A stretch of DNA of 56,452 nt from an uncultured Bacteroidales bacterium (GTDB lineage: Bacteria; Bacteroidota; Bacteroidia; Bacteroidales; UBA4417), in contig CAIRMR010000064.1 of the NCBI GenBank assembly GCA_903879715.1, forward strand, positions 1 to 56,452, given 5' to 3'. The stretch's first letter is position 1. Each line of letters starts with the position of its first letter. Of the stretch, positions 7,935-19,029 are shown in pieces. The notes beneath the pieces are model-generated. The model had not been told where the DNA came from and did not search any database. It saw nothing but the letters and a program-made list of their open reading frames with translations. Position numbers and translations under genes: made by a program.

Positions 7935-10097
7935 CTATTTCGTAAATACTTTTTTGGTTATTGTTTGCTTCCCGTTTGATAATTGAAGAATACAGATTCC
8001 TGCAGCCCTGTTGCCTGTTGAGAGATTTATACCCGCTGAGAGTGTGCCTTTTGATTTGCTTATTAATTTCCCGTCGGCGCTAACCAAAATAGCCGTATAT
8101 ATATCATTATTACCACCACTTATGATTACTTCACCTGGTGTTATTGTAACATCTGTCGGATCAGCGGCCTCTTCAACTACTGCCTGAGGGGAAGTGAAAT
8201 GGATTTCAAATCTGTCAGACTTCATTTCCGGAGCATGATAGAAAGAATAAACTGAATCCGCTCTCAGGTCAATAAAAATATCAAGCTCTTTATCCTCAAG
8301 AATTACCGGATAACGATATTCAAAGTCAGAAGCACCAACAGCAGAAACACTAAACATCCCGGCTTTGGAGCAACTCATATTCATTGGAATATTAAGTGCG
8401 GAATTAACCGAAGGGATTGTATTAATAGCATATTTCACATCATCATCTGACTCCAGGTTTAAGGAAGGAGAATCAGTGTTTCCAGGTATTTTAATTGCAT
8501 CCAGTTGGTCATCGAAGCTGGAAGTTGAATTTTCCATAACCCGGAACATAACCTCATCTTTTGTTCCATCACTATCATTCAGTTTAAGTTTGATGGCATT
8601 ATTTTTAACAACAAGTTTTGACTTGTTAATATTGCTGACACGTGAATTTTTATTTACGGTAAGAGCGCCTTGTGTGCCGGCTTTTACAAAGAAACCTTGC
8701 ATTGGAGCAATGAAACGACTTCCGTTGTTTAGAGAAACAGCATCATCTCCGCCGGGAAGAAATACGGAGAAGTTCCCGGAACCAGAGGGATCCGGATAAT
8801 ATATTGCGGAAGCGATTGAATTGCGTTGCCATGAATTATTTTCATTGTTTTCCCAATCCAGGAAACATGTGAAAGGATTTCCCGTAAGATTAAGCCCATT
8901 GCCTGAGTTTGAAATCAGATATGATTTTTGTTCCTGGTTAGGAGTTCCTTCAAAAATCCTCGTATCACTGGATAAGGAATAAAGTTCATAGCCCTGCATA
9001 ACCTGTAATGGATCATTGGTTGGTACAATATACTCACCCCATTGTGAAGCAGCCTCATCGTAAGAGCGGAGATACATATTTAAAAACGTCTGAGATAAAG
9101 CTGATTCAACCGGAGACGAAACAAGAATTTTCTGTCCTTTTAAAACCGGATATTCGGATTGAATTTTCCCTGATACTACTCCGTTAAGGATTAAAGAAGA
9201 TTTTTCTGAGATCGTATTCTTTAAGAGAAACTTACCGCTACCTGATACAGAAAGATTACCGTTTATTTCAAATATTGCGTTTGGATATACAGTTATTGTA
9301 GATCCTGAGTTAACAAATAAATTATTGGAATATGCTTTGCCTGTGATCTCCGGGTTATTCACCAGGGATACTACAGCAATATTTGAATTATTTGCAGGTA
9401 TTTTTCTGCCTGCCCAATTTAATGGCTCATTCCATTTTTTATCCTGAGTACCTAACCAGTTATATTCGGTAATTAACGATCCATCAGGAATTAAAGATGC
9501 AGGATTAATACCAAGAACTGAACCTGATCCATTGAAATGAGCGGATTCAATTGCACCATTACCGGTAATAGTTACAGCGGAACCAATTGAAAGTATTCCT
9601 GTTACCGAAAGTTTTCCTGAAACTATATGATTTGATAAGGAATTGACGGTGAAGGTATTCTTTACTATAATCTTACCATTACTTTCAACCAGCAATACTG
9701 AATTTCCATTAATGCTAAGATTGTTGTTTTTTAATTCCCCATTGCATTTCAGACGAGCATCACCTGTGAAAACCAGGCTTTGATTATCGCCACGTAATAA
9801 ACCTGTACTCAATACCTCCAAAACTCCGAAACCTGAAAAAGCTAGGTCCAGATTTTGAATAACAGTACGATCAATAATTACAGTATCATTATTTTGAGGA
9901 ATAATACCAGCTGATTGGCCATTTACTGATAATGACCAGGTTGAAGCTGAATTCCAGGCTGAATTGTTCCCGATTGAATATAATTTTAAAGCATTTCGTC
10001 CGAAAGAAGCAGGGATAAAGCAAACAGCCACAACCAAAGTTATGGATATTAACTTTATTGAAAAACCTAATTTAAAATTTCTTTCAGACATATTCAA
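7935..10097 (-). CDS. secreted T9SS cargo protein with beta-helix-like N-terminal region
   Basis: A 720-aa exported protein with an N-terminal signal (KLISITLVVAVCFIPASFG). Residues about 40-300 have the pattern of short beta strands and repeated NG/SG turns (SAWNSASTWS, NDTVIIDRTV, NGELKNNNLSINGNS) seen in G8-like and right-handed beta-helix proteins of Bacteroidota. The last 70 residues (GEVIISGGN...AILVSADGKLI...GICILQLSNGKQTITKKV) match the Por secretion system C-terminal sorting domain, so the protein is probably exported by the type IX system and anchored to the surface or released. No catalytic motif is recognised. It is downstream of no obvious operon partner; the receiver gene follows 32 bp later on the same strand. 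Confidence 0.8.
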   Translation of the reverse strand: MNMSERNFKLGFSIKLISITLVVAVCFIPASFGRNALKLYSIGNNSAWNSASTWSLSVNGQSAGIIPQNNDTVIIDRTVIQNLDLAFSGFGVLEVLSTGLLRGDNQSLVFTGDARLKCNGELKNNNLSINGNSVLLVESNGKIIVKNTFTVNSLSNHIVSGKLSVTGILSIGSAVTITGNGAIESAHFNGSGSVLGINPASLIPDGSLITEYNWLGTQDKKWNEPLNWAGRKIPANNSNIAVVSLVNNPEITGKAYSNNLFVNSGSTITVYPNAIFEINGNLSVSGSGKFLLKNTISEKSSLILNGVVSGKIQSEYPVLKGQKILVSSPVESALSQTFLNMYLRSYDEAASQWGEYIVPTNDPLQVMQGYELYSLSSDTRIFEGTPNQEQKSYLISNSGNGLNLTGNPFTCFLDWENNENNSWQRNSIASAIYYPDPSGSGNFSVFLPGGDDAVSLNNGSRFIAPMQGFFVKAGTQGALTVNKNSRVSNINKSKLVVKNNAIKLKLNDSDGTKDEVMFRVMENSTSSFDDQLDAIKIPGNTDSPSLNLESDDDVKYAINTIPSVNSALNIPMNMSCSKAGMFSVSAVGASDFEYRYPVILEDKELDIFIDLRADSVYSFYHAPEMKSDRFEIHFTSPQAVVEEAADPTDVTITPGEVIISGGNNDIYTAILVSADGKLISKSKGTLSAGINLSTGNRAAGICILQLSNGKQTITKKVFTK

Positions 10098-10357
10098 TGT
10101 GTTTGTTACATTTTTTACAGTCTGTTATGGCAGAAAATTCATCCCATAACCTTGATGACCAAATAACAAACAATATGCCTTATTAATTTACACTTTGATT
10201 ATCAAATACATACACCACTAATAAATCAAGTTCATTTAAAGATCTGTCCCATTTTGAAAAAAAGAAACCTTTTGTTGAACTCTTTTGAAAAATAATGTGA
10301 AACAAATGGTGTTTTGGCCACACTAAGTCAGCCATAAACTAATGGGGAGTTTAAAAA

Positions 10358-11086
10358 TTACGATAGATTTTGCTCGAAATAGTTCCAAACCGGATCATCA
10401 GGTGTAGATGCAATAATTGAAACCGGATTCATTGTAACCGGGTGAATGAAATTAAGTTTCCGGGCATGCAAATGAATTGAACCATCGGAGTTGGAACGCG
10501 GATACCCATATTTTAAATCTCCCTTTATGGGACAGCCAATTCCGGCAAGCTGTGTACGAATCTGGTGATGACGGCCGGTCTGCAGATCGATCTCAAGCAA
10601 GTAATAATTATCACTTCTTCCAATTAAAGTATAGGTGAGCGAAGCCTGTTGAGAATTCTTTGTATTTTCGCTTGTAATAAATGATTTATTCCTGGTTTCA
10701 TCGCGTCGGAGAAAATTTACAAGAGTATCACTTTCCTGCGGTGGTTTGTTTTTTACAATTGCCCAGTAAGTTTTTCTTATCTCCCTGTTTTTTATGAGTG
10801 CGTTTATTCTTGTCAAGGATTTACTAGTCCGGGCAAAAATAACTGCCCCACTCACAGGGCGGTCGAGCCGGTGAACAACACCCAGAAACACTTCACCTGC
10901 TTTTTTGTATTTGATTTTTATATAATCCTTTACCAGGTCAACTAAGGGCTTGTCACCGGTTTTGTCACCCTGTACGATCTGGGAAGGTAATTTATTGATA
11001 ATAATAATGTGATTATCCTCAAAAAGTATATTCTTGCCCAACAACTGCATTTCAGGAATAGAAGTATCAATATTGTTCTCTTTCAT
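10358..11086 (-). CDS. RluA-family pseudouridine synthase
   Basis: A 242-aa enzyme that isomerises uridine to pseudouridine in RNA. The catalytic aspartate lies in [17 protein letters not shown], followed by [11 protein letters not shown] and the later [18 protein letters not shown] motif, both characteristic of the RluA/RluC/RluD family. There is no S4 domain at the N-terminus, as in the short single-domain members such as RluA and TruC; the target RNA cannot be decided. The start at MKENNID overlaps the 3' end of panB by 20 bp on the same strand, indicating translational coupling or at least a shared transcript; a start four codons upstream is also open. Confidence 0.92.
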   Translation of the reverse strand: MKENNIDTSIPEMQLLGKNILFEDNHIIIINKLPSQIVQGDKTGDKPLVDLVKDYIKIKYKKAGEVFLGVVHRLDRPVSGAVIFARTSKSLTRINALIKNREIRKTYWAIVKNKPPQESDTLVNFLRRDETRNKSFITSENTKNSQQASLTYTLIGRSDNYYLLEIDLQTGRHHQIRTQLAGIGCPIKGDLKYGYPRSNSDGSIHLHARKLNFIHPVTMNPVSIIASTPDDPVWNYFEQNLS

Positions 11087-11885
11087 TTGGAAAATCAAGG
11101 GTTTTCACATCTGAAATATAATTCTGCACAGCAGCAACAATATCTTCGCTCAGGTTCATGTATCGGCGCAGGAATCTCGGGGAGAACTCCATTGTTATAC
11201 CCAGCATATCATGTAAAACCAGTACCTGTCCATCAACGCCCTTTCCTGCACCAATGCCGATAATCGGAATTTTTGCATTCCTGGCTACTTCTTCTGCCAG
11301 GCCTGCAGGTATTTTTTCAAGCACTATACCAAAACATCCAGCCTTTTCGAGTAGGCGAGCATCCTCCACAAGTTTCCGTGCTTCCTTTTCTTCAGTGGCA
11401 CGTACCACATAGGTTCCGAATTTATGAATGGATTGTGGTGTTAATCCAAGGTGTCCCATTACAGGGATTCCGGCAGAAAGTATTCGTTCGACAGATTCAA
11501 TAATCTCAACACCTCCTTCTAATTTAACAGCATCCGCTCCTGATTCTTTCATGATGCGGATGGCTGATGAAAGAGCTTCTTTCCAATTGCCCTGATAGGT
11601 TCCGAATGGCATATCTACAACAACGAATGCCCTATGGACAGCTCTAACCACAGATGAAGCATGATAAATCATGTTATCCAGTGTTATAGGCAAGGTGCTG
11701 CTAAAACCTGCCATTACATTAGAAGCCGAATCGCCAACCAATATTATGTCAACTCCTGCCTTGTCAAGCAATCGGGCCATGGAATAATCGTAACCTGTTA
11801 GCATTGATATCTTTACACCTTTATGTTTCATCTCCTGAAGAACATGGGTGGTAACCTGCGACACAACTCCTGGTTTGGTTATCAT
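11067..11885 (-). CDS. panB: 3-methyl-2-oxobutanoate hydroxymethyltransferase
   Basis: The first committed enzyme of pantothenate (vitamin B5/CoA) synthesis: transfers a hydroxymethyl group from 5,10-methylene-tetrahydrofolate to 3-methyl-2-oxobutanoate to give ketopantoate. The 272-aa length is normal. Hallmarks are the N-terminal [20 protein letters not shown], the metal/substrate motif [35 protein letters not shown] and the C-terminal [20 protein letters not shown]. The next gene overlaps its 3' end. No panC or panD is in the window. The ATG chosen gives the family's normal N-terminus. Confidence 0.97.
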   Translation of the reverse strand: MITKPGVVSQVTTHVLQEMKHKGVKISMLTGYDYSMARLLDKAGVDIILVGDSASNVMAGFSSTLPITLDNMIYHASSVVRAVHRAFVVVDMPFGTYQGNWKEALSSAIRIMKESGADAVKLEGGVEIIESVERILSAGIPVMGHLGLTPQSIHKFGTYVVRATEEKEARKLVEDARLLEKAGCFGIVLEKIPAGLAEEVARNAKIPIIGIGAGKGVDGQVLVLHDMLGITMEFSPRFLRRYMNLSEDIVAAVQNYISDVKTLDFPNEREQY

Positions 11886-12500
11886 GGATAACGATATTTA
11901 TGTTTATTGTTTTTTATGGTTCCGGTATCGAAAACCGGCCTATTCTTCAAAAATGTTAGCTACTAAGAAGCGAACAAAATTACAAAGAATTACTATTAAA
12001 CGGCTAAAGAAAACGTAGCCTGTTAAAAGGTGTTTCTATCAAAAATCTGAAAAATCAACTGTTCTAACTGTCAATAGTCCGTTAATATATTCCAAACGAT
12101 TAATTATCAGTAAGATATGAAATTTAGGCTTTGCGCCTTAAAATGTTGACATTCTGTGCTTTAACACTTTGCGTCCTTGCGGTTAATAAAAAAAATACCG
12201 GAGTATTGAACTGTTACACACACACTAAAATGCCAAAAAACCCGATTTCTGCCGTTTTGTCAGCAACACAATTCAGTCTGACAATGCGAAATCTTCACTA
12301 ACAATACATCCTTAGCATGCTCAGATCACTTTACATATATCTCTGTTTTACTGACTTTTACAATATTCTATAATACAACTCTACGTTTTCCGTATACATC
12401 TATTCCAAATAATTATTAATACTGAGACATCAATGGCATAATGATTGAAACAGGACCCATGTCTACAAAAAAAATGATAACTGTAAAAAATCAAAATATA
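11886..12500. other. intergenic region between divergent panB and dnaK
   Basis: No gene is visible. A small hairpin (CCGGT/ACCGG, about 11925-11938) lies in the panB leader, and a minus-strand TAnnTTTG-type element (11975-11982) could be the panB promoter about 90 bp upstream. Around 12131-12185 is the phrase TTTGCGTCCTTGCGGTTAA, a fragment type often seen between genes in Bacteroidota. No CIRCE-like heat-shock operator was found upstream of dnaK. Confidence 0.5.
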
Positions 12501-14408
12501 ATGGGAAAAATAATTGGTATTGATCTTGGAACTACTAACTCATGCGTTTCTGTAATGGAAGGTAACGAACCGGTAGTTATCCCTAACAGTGAAGGGAAAC
12601 GCACTACCCCTTCGATAGTTGCTTTTACCGAGAATGGCGAACGTAAAGTAGGTGATCCGGCCAAAAGGCAATCGATCACCAATCCAACCAAAACGGTTTC
12701 GTCGATCAAACGGTTTATGGGTGAAACCTACGACAGGGTCACAAAAGAAATAAAACGCATGCCTTTTACCGTAGTTAAAGGTGATAACAACACAGCACGT
12801 GTTAAAATTGATGACAGGACTTATACTCCACAGGAAATTTCAGCCATCATTTTGCAGAAAATGAAAAAAACGGCTGAAGATTATCTGGGTCAAGCTGTAA
12901 CGGAAGCTGTTATTACAGTTCCTGCTTATTTCAGCGATTCGCAGCGTCAGGCAACTAAAGAAGCGGGTGAAATTGCCGGTCTGGTTGTAAAACGTATCAT
13001 CAATGAGCCTACAGCAGCGGCACTGGCTTACGGATTGGATAAAAAACATAAAGATATAAAGGTGGCAGTTTATGACCTTGGTGGTGGAACTTTCGATATT
13101 TCAATCCTTGAATTAGGAGAAGGCGTATTCGAAGTAAAATCAACCAATGGAAATACACACCTGGGGGGTGATGATTTTGATCACCGTATTATTGACTGGT
13201 TAGCTGACGAATTCAAAAAAGATGAAGGTATTGATCTTCACAAAGATGCAATGGCAATGCAGCGATTAAAAGAAGCTGCTGAAAAAGCCAAAATTGAACT
13301 TTCAAGTTCAACATCCACTGAAATAAACCTTCCTTATATTATGCCGGTTGATGGAATGCCGAAGCATTTAGTACGGACCTTGACCAGAGCAAAGTTTGAA
13401 CAACTTATTGATGACTTGGTTCGCGATACGATTGAACCTTGCCGCAATGCCATGCGCGATGCTGGTCTCACCAATGCCGACATTGATGAAGTAATCCTGG
13501 TTGGTGGATCAACACGTGTACCTGTAATTCAGAAAGCGGTTGAAGATTTCTTTGGCAAAACGCCTTCAAAAGGAGTAAATCCTGACGAAGTAGTTGCTAT
13601 TGGCGCTGCTATACAGGGCGGTGTACTTTCAGGTGAAGTAAAAGATGTGTTATTGCTTGATGTTACCCCACTTTCATTAGGTATCGAAACGTTAGGCGGT
13701 GTAATGACTAAACTTATTGAATCGAATACAACCATACCTACCCGTAAATCGGAAACCTTCAGTACAGCATCAGATAATCAGCCTTCGGTTGAGATTCATA
13801 TTTTGCAGGGCGAGCGCCCGATGGCAACAGGAAATAAGAGTCTTGGCCGTTTCCATCTTGATGGCATTCCACCGGCAATGCGTGGTATCCCACAGGTTGA
13901 AGTTACTTTCGATATTGATGCCAACGGAATTCTTCATGTTTCAGCTAAGGATAAAGGAACAGGTAAATCACAGCAGATCCGTATCGAAGCATCTTCGGGA
14001 CTTACCGACGCTGACATCAAACGAATGAGAGAAGAGGCTGAGGTTAACGCTGAAGCAGACCGTAAAGCCAAAGAAGAAATAGACAAAATAAACACGGCTG
14101 ATTCATTGATCTTTCAGACAGAACGCCAGTTGAAAGAATTTGGCGATAAACTTCCGGCTGATAAAAAAGAACCCATTGAGCAGGCACTGAACAAACTTCG
14201 TGAAGCACACAAAAATCGTGATATTGCCGGAATTGACAGTTCGATGGCCGAATTAAACAGTGTATGGCAGGCTGCAAGTGAAGAAATGTATAAAAATACT
14301 CAGGAAGCAGGTCAACCAGGTGCTGAACAACAAAGCCAACCAGGTCCCGATCAGTCTAAACCTTCCGATCAGGAAGTTACTGACGTAGACTTTGAAGAGG
14401 TAAAATAA
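12501..14408 (+). CDS. dnaK: molecular chaperone DnaK (Hsp70)
   Basis: ATP-dependent cytosolic chaperone that binds unfolded peptides and cycles with DnaJ and GrpE. It has 635 aa, normal for the family. The nucleotide-binding domain starts [20 protein letters not shown] and contains the second phosphate loop [14 protein letters not shown] and the adenosine motif [14 protein letters not shown]. The linker [19 protein letters not shown] leads into the substrate-binding domain, and the tail ends in the typical acidic DVDFEEVK. The ATG at 12501 is chosen because [10 protein letters not shown] is the universal start; 20 more codons are open upstream but are not conserved. No dnaJ or grpE is adjacent. 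A strong terminator follows. Confidence 0.98.
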   Translation: MGKIIGIDLGTTNSCVSVMEGNEPVVIPNSEGKRTTPSIVAFTENGERKVGDPAKRQSITNPTKTVSSIKRFMGETYDRVTKEIKRMPFTVVKGDNNTARVKIDDRTYTPQEISAIILQKMKKTAEDYLGQAVTEAVITVPAYFSDSQRQATKEAGEIAGLVVKRIINEPTAAALAYGLDKKHKDIKVAVYDLGGGTFDISILELGEGVFEVKSTNGNTHLGGDDFDHRIIDWLADEFKKDEGIDLHKDAMAMQRLKEAAEKAKIELSSSTSTEINLPYIMPVDGMPKHLVRTLTRAKFEQLIDDLVRDTIEPCRNAMRDAGLTNADIDEVILVGGSTRVPVIQKAVEDFFGKTPSKGVNPDEVVAIGAAIQGGVLSGEVKDVLLLDVTPLSLGIETLGGVMTKLIESNTTIPTRKSETFSTASDNQPSVEIHILQGERPMATGNKSLGRFHLDGIPPAMRGIPQVEVTFDIDANGILHVSAKDKGTGKSQQIRIEASSGLTDADIKRMREEAEVNAEADRKAKEEIDKINTADSLIFQTERQLKEFGDKLPADKKEPIEQALNKLREAHKNRDIAGIDSSMAELNSVWQAASEEMYKNTQEAGQPGAEQQSQPGPDQSKPSDQEVTDVDFEEVK

Positions 14409-14427
14409 TCATTCCTCATTATATCTC

Positions 14428-14466
14428 AGAGGCTGTATCTTTTTAAAAGCTACAGCCTCTTTTTTA
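14428..14466 (+). terminator. intrinsic terminator after dnaK
   Basis: A 10-bp stem (AGAGGCTGTA / TACAGCCTCT) with a 13-nt loop followed by TTTTTT, 19 bp after the dnaK stop codon. Confidence 0.9.
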
Positions 14467-14580
14467 TTCACTTCATCCAATTCGGCTATAATATTAATTT
14501 ATTAATGAACAATATGATTTTCAATTAAAAAAAAGATAATATTTGTACCCCCAATTAAAAATCATTAAAATCTAATCATC

Positions 14581-17500
14581 ATGAAAAAAACTTTACTTTT
14601 TAAATTTATTGCATTCAGCCTTTTTGCACTTTTAAGTGTGAGAATGGTGAGCGCGCAAGTATCTTTACCTCATTATGACGGTTTCGATTATACCGTTACT
14701 CAAGCGTTAACAATTCAAACCGGTTACTCTGTTAATAGTGCAAGTTCAGATGACATATTAATTGCGAATGGAAATCTTTCAACAGATGGATTATCAGCCT
14801 CAACTGGAAATAAAATTACGTTTGCAGGAGTAGGTACTGACGTTGCAAAAGCTGTCGTTACTCAGACTTCAGGCACTGTCTTTTATTCATTTATGATGAA
14901 TGTAACTAATTTAGGCAGTCTGAACGCAACCGGAGGATATTTTACAGGTTTTGGACAAAATACGACTACGTTTGGAGCCACTGTTTGGACCGGTCTCGAT
15001 GGTACAGGATACAAAATCGGAATAAATCCGAAAACATCTACTTCCGTAAATATGGTTTGGGCTAGTGGAACACAAACACTGAATAGTACAGTATTTGTCG
15101 TTGTTTCTTATGAATTTGTAACTAACACTGGCAATGATATTGTAAATATCTGGGTTAATCCAAGTTCATCAACTTTTGGAGGAGCAACAGCGCCTGCCGC
15201 TTCAGCAACCGCAACAAACCTGACAGGAACTGATTTAACTGGTATTTATCAGGTATTTATCCGCCAGGATAGCGATACAGAAACTCCAACTATGGAAATG
15301 GATGAACTTAGAATCGGAACAAGCTGGGCTGATGTTACGCCTGCGTCAGCAGTTGCAGATGTAACAGCACCTTCATTCACAGCTATTCCTACTGATGGAG
15401 ATATTGATGTAGCTATAAACGCGCCAATAGTTTTAACTTTTGACGAAGCTATCCGCAATATTGATGATTCTGAAATTATTGATGCCAATGTAGCTGCATT
15501 GCTTACTTTAAAAGAAACCGATGCTGCTGGTGCTGATGTGGCTTTTACCGCATCTATTGATGCTGATAAAAAAATAATTACCGTTACACCTGCTGCTGAT
15601 TTTAAAAACAGCCAGGTTTATTATGCCGCTATCTCACCTGTTGAAGATGCTGCCAATAATGCTACTGAAGTATCAAGCATGACTTTCACAACAATTGCAT
15701 CAAGTGCAGCTTCCATTTCAGATGTAGCCATTACTGAAACCGCACCCTATTATGCAGGAGATGACGTTACAATAACATGGACTTCATCCAATGTTACTGA
15801 TGTAAAAATAGAAGCATGGATACCCAGCGAAAACATATGGAATGAATTGTTTGCAACAACTCCATCGGATGGTACCGAAACATTTACTATTCCTGCAGAT
15901 GCCCAATATTCTGCAGCTTATAAAATACGTGTTACAGATGTTGCCAACGCATTGGTTACTTCCGAAAGCAGCGTTTTCACTGTAATTGCTGTTGTTAACG
16001 ACCTTTTGGCATTAAGAGCTCAGCCCACAGGAGCATTTGTTAAATATACCGGTATTGCCACTGTTACTTTTGCAAGAACAACACGCAACCAGAAATATAT
16101 TCAGGATGCAACGGCAGCTGTGTTAATAGATGACAATACAACTGCGCCAGGATTTATTACCGGAACCTATGCTATTGGTGACGGGATTACCAATGTAGTT
16201 GGTAAGATTGTTTTATATGGTGGCCTTATCGAGTTTACTCCTACAGCTATTACAGGTGAGCCTGCTACCGGAATTGAAATACTTCCTGAAGTTCGCACTC
16301 TTTCAAGTCTGACTTCTGCTGATCAATGCAAACTGATTAAAATTGAAAATTTTTCATTTAAAACGCCTCGGACATTTGTTAAATCGCTTACTTACGCCAT
16401 TGATGGATACGATAGTCTTGCGATCGCATTTAGAACTGTTTTTGCGGAATCTGACTATATTGGCGGCCAGGCACCAGTTGGCCTGATTTCATCAATCGTT
16501 CTGGTTGGACAGTACAACACCCAAATGCAAATCACAGCCCGTTCGTGGTCAGATATGATAATACCAACCGCAGTTACAGTTACTTCACCTGTTGGAGGAG
16601 AATCCTATGTACAAGGTTCAACCCAAAACATTACCTGGACAACTACTAATTTTACAGGAGATGTTAAAATAGAACTAACAGGTTCAAATCCATCGGTAAT
16701 TGTTGCTTCAGTAGCTAATACAGGCAGTTATACCTGGGATATCCCTGAATCACTTGCAGTTGCTTCAGATTTTAAGGTTATGATATCCGATGCTGTTGAT
16801 GGAGATCCTATAGGTGAAAGCGCTGCAGCGTTTTCAATCACTGAAAAACCTTTTGTAACTCCAGCACTTGTTATTACTGAAATCATGTATACTTCACCGG
16901 ATGTTTCTGCCAAACAGGAATGGGTAGAACTATACAACAATGGCACAACTTCTGTTGACATGGGAGGTTTTTATATACTGGATTCCGATGCACTTCATAA
17001 AGCTGATCCGATTGTTCTTCCGGCCGGTGCCGTACTAGCTCCAGGTGAATATTACACTATTGAAACCAGTGATGATGGTAAGCCGGAACTTTTCCCATTT
17101 GTACCTGATTTTGTTAGCATAAAATTCAATTTTGGAAAAGCTGACGAAGTAAAACTTTTTCATTCAAACGGACAGCTGATTGATTCGGTTAAATACGACT
17201 GTGTAGCCCCATGGCCTACAAGCCCTAACGGAGGAGGCTCGTCACTTACTCTTTGTGATCCTAATCTGGATAACAGCCTGGCAAGCAGTTGGTCTGCTTC
17301 GCTTGACGAATTCATAACGCTTCAGTCAACTACAATATTGGCTACACCCGGCAGTGGCTGCGTTTTACATACCGCGGTTGCACCTAAATTGCAGAGCGGA
17401 ATTTCTGTTTATCCTAATCCAACCAGTGACAATCTGTACATTTCGAATCCTGTAAATGAGCAGCTTGAAATCACAGTATTATCCGCAACAGGAAAACCTG

Positions 17501-17631
17501 TAAAGTCAATGCAAGCTAAGCAGGGTATTACTTCAGTTGATTTATCTGATCTGCCAAAAGGTATTTACATGGTAAAAATGCAGAATAAAACCAGCAGGAA
17601 AACACAAACGCAAAAAGTTGTAGTCAGGTAA
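14581..17631 (+). CDS. large secreted multidomain T9SS cargo protein with lamin-tail domain
   Basis: A 1016-aa exported protein with a signal peptide (MKKTLLFKFIAFSLFALLSVRMVSAQ). The N-terminal 230 residues look like a concanavalin-type beta-sandwich. An Ig-like SbsA/Big_5-type domain follows (PSFTAIPTDGDIDVAINAPI, residues about 260-370), then a repeat of the type found in bacterial surface proteins (TWTSSNVTDVKIEAW and SPVGGESYVQGSTQNITWTT). A DUF5689/OB-like segment (LLALRAQPTGAFVKYTGIA) sits between them. A lamin-tail domain lies near residues 760-890 (LVITEIMY...EWVELYNNGTTSVDMGGF). The C-terminal 75 residues are a Por sorting domain (SVYPNPTSDNLYIS...GIYMVKMQNK...KVVVR). No catalytic residues are recognised; extracellular adhesion or a nuclease/phosphatase accessory role are both possible. 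Confidence 0.85.
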   Translation: MKKTLLFKFIAFSLFALLSVRMVSAQVSLPHYDGFDYTVTQALTIQTGYSVNSASSDDILIANGNLSTDGLSASTGNKITFAGVGTDVAKAVVTQTSGTVFYSFMMNVTNLGSLNATGGYFTGFGQNTTTFGATVWTGLDGTGYKIGINPKTSTSVNMVWASGTQTLNSTVFVVVSYEFVTNTGNDIVNIWVNPSSSTFGGATAPAASATATNLTGTDLTGIYQVFIRQDSDTETPTMEMDELRIGTSWADVTPASAVADVTAPSFTAIPTDGDIDVAINAPIVLTFDEAIRNIDDSEIIDANVAALLTLKETDAAGADVAFTASIDADKKIITVTPAADFKNSQVYYAAISPVEDAANNATEVSSMTFTTIASSAASISDVAITETAPYYAGDDVTITWTSSNVTDVKIEAWIPSENIWNELFATTPSDGTETFTIPADAQYSAAYKIRVTDVANALVTSESSVFTVIAVVNDLLALRAQPTGAFVKYTGIATVTFARTTRNQKYIQDATAAVLIDDNTTAPGFITGTYAIGDGITNVVGKIVLYGGLIEFTPTAITGEPATGIEILPEVRTLSSLTSADQCKLIKIENFSFKTPRTFVKSLTYAIDGYDSLAIAFRTVFAESDYIGGQAPVGLISSIVLVGQYNTQMQITARSWSDMIIPTAVTVTSPVGGESYVQGSTQNITWTTTNFTGDVKIELTGSNPSVIVASVANTGSYTWDIPESLAVASDFKVMISDAVDGDPIGESAAAFSITEKPFVTPALVITEIMYTSPDVSAKQEWVELYNNGTTSVDMGGFYILDSDALHKADPIVLPAGAVLAPGEYYTIETSDDGKPELFPFVPDFVSIKFNFGKADEVKLFHSNGQLIDSVKYDCVAPWPTSPNGGGSSLTLCDPNLDNSLASSWSASLDEFITLQSTTILATPGSGCVLHTAVAPKLQSGISVYPNPTSDNLYISNPVNEQLEITVLSATGKPVKSMQAKQGITSVDLSDLPKGIYMVKMQNKTSRKTQTQKVVVR

Positions 17632-17658
17632 AACCTAACACAATCCTTATTATTTTCG

Positions 17659-17708
17659 AACTGCTGATCCTTTCTTCACGTGATGAAAGGATCAGCAGTT
17701 TGTCTTTT
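17659..17708 (+). terminator. strong intrinsic terminator
   Basis: A 16-bp perfect inverted repeat from AACTGCTGATCC to GGATCAGCAGTT with a short loop and a T-rich 3' flank, 28 bp after the stop of the large T9SS protein gene. It is nearly symmetric and may be processed rather than only terminating. Confidence 0.85.
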
Positions 17709-18375
17709 TAAGATAAACAACAATAACTAAAATTGCTATGGAACTGGCTAAATATGGTAATTTAAAACCTGACATTTGAACAATTTGAGTATAGCTTCTG
17801 AGTAGATTATTTGATGGTAACAATTCATATTTTCGATAGTGTCTAAAATAAAATAAGTACAATTGGCATTATATATTTCGATTTTTTCTGTGTATAGTTC
17901 TCAATCCATAACTCAAACCAACACAATATAAAAGCACAACTACCTTATATTAAAGCTGTTAAAAAACAGTTTCCGTAAAACAACCGCAATCAATTTTACA
18001 CTCCTTTATTCAATAGTATTCTCCCAACTTCTCCTCTAGCCTTACCAAGTCAATTGCGGAAGTGCACCTTAGTAATTTATCGGATACTAGGCGTAAAAAC
18101 GGAAACTTAAACAATAAATCAATACAGTTACACACATTCATTTACCCAACATGATTATTTTTACTATTAGAAATTACACTACATATACACTTCATTTTAA
18201 AAATCAAACAGGCTAAAGCACACATCATTTAATACTTATTAAATTATATATCAATTTGTTATCTGTATTTCATGCACTACACAACCAATAAGGATCTATA
18301 ATCTCACACTATAACACTAAAACAGTATGATAAAATAAATGTAATTTAGCTCTCTATTTAAATCTAGCTAAGGAT
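17709..18375. other. long AT-rich intergenic region with nested inverted repeats
   Basis: I see no gene in this stretch. It holds two nested inverted repeats: AGTTTCCGT at 17968 with ACGGAAACT at 18099, and CCGCAAT at 17984 with ATTGCGG at 18053. This could be the remnant of a small mobile repeat or an RNA structure. The promoter of the downstream phosphate gene run should lie in the 3' part, but I could not point to a clear TAnnTTTG. Confidence 0.4.
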
Positions 18376-19023
18376 ATGTTCAATTTCAAACACGCTAAAA
18401 AGTCAATAGATATAATTGAGCAATTTCTTAGTCTGATAGATCAAGGCAGCCTGATTTTTAAAGATGGGGTTAAAAATTATTTACAGGGCAACCACGAGAA
18501 TTTCCAGGATAATCTTAAAACCCTATCCAATCTGTCATCCGAGGCTGACATAAAAAAAAGAGAGATTGAAAATATATTGTATACCCAATCGCTAATGCCC
18601 CAGCTCAGAGGAGACATTTTAAACCTTCTCGAAGAGTTAAACAACATTATCGATTTAGCTAAAACCAACCTATTTGAATTTGATGTCGAAGTTCCTTTTA
18701 TACCTAGTGAGTTAAACCAGGATTTGATAAAGCTGACAGAATTATCAGTATTAGCAATTGACTCCTTAATTCCTGCTGCACGAGATTATTTTGTAAACCC
18801 AGACTCCGTAAAAGAGAAACTTCACAGGGTTTATCTCTATGAAAAAGAAACAGATAAGCTTGCCAGTTCAATCAAAAGAAGAGTTTTTCAAACCATACCC
18901 CAATTAAAATTAAGTGAAAAATTCCATTTAAGATATTTTACACTTCATATTGAAATATTATCGGATGTAGCAAAAAACGCGGCCGACCTGCTTTCAATAA
19001 TGGCATTAAAACGAGCAATTTAA
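18376..19023 (+). CDS. DUF47 / PhoU-like phosphate transport accessory protein
   Basis: A 215-aa, all-helical cytosolic protein. It has the long charged helices and the pattern of the DUF47 (PhoU_div) family: FKHAKKSIDIIEQFLSLI at the start, LHRVYLYEKETDKLASSIKR around residue 155, and HLRYFTLHIEILSDVAKNAADLLSI at the end. In many bacteria DUF47 genes sit directly before pit transporter genes and the protein modulates the transporter. Here the pit gene starts only 6 bp after the stop codon, which supports that role. It is the first gene of a nine-gene run in one direction. Confidence 0.88.
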   Translation: MFNFKHAKKSIDIIEQFLSLIDQGSLIFKDGVKNYLQGNHENFQDNLKTLSNLSSEADIKKREIENILYTQSLMPQLRGDILNLLEELNNIIDLAKTNLFEFDVEVPFIPSELNQDLIKLTELSVLAIDSLIPAARDYFVNPDSVKEKLHRVYLYEKETDKLASSIKRRVFQTIPQLKLSEKFHLRYFTLHIEILSDVAKNAADLLSIMALKRAI

Positions 19024-19029
19024 CACACA

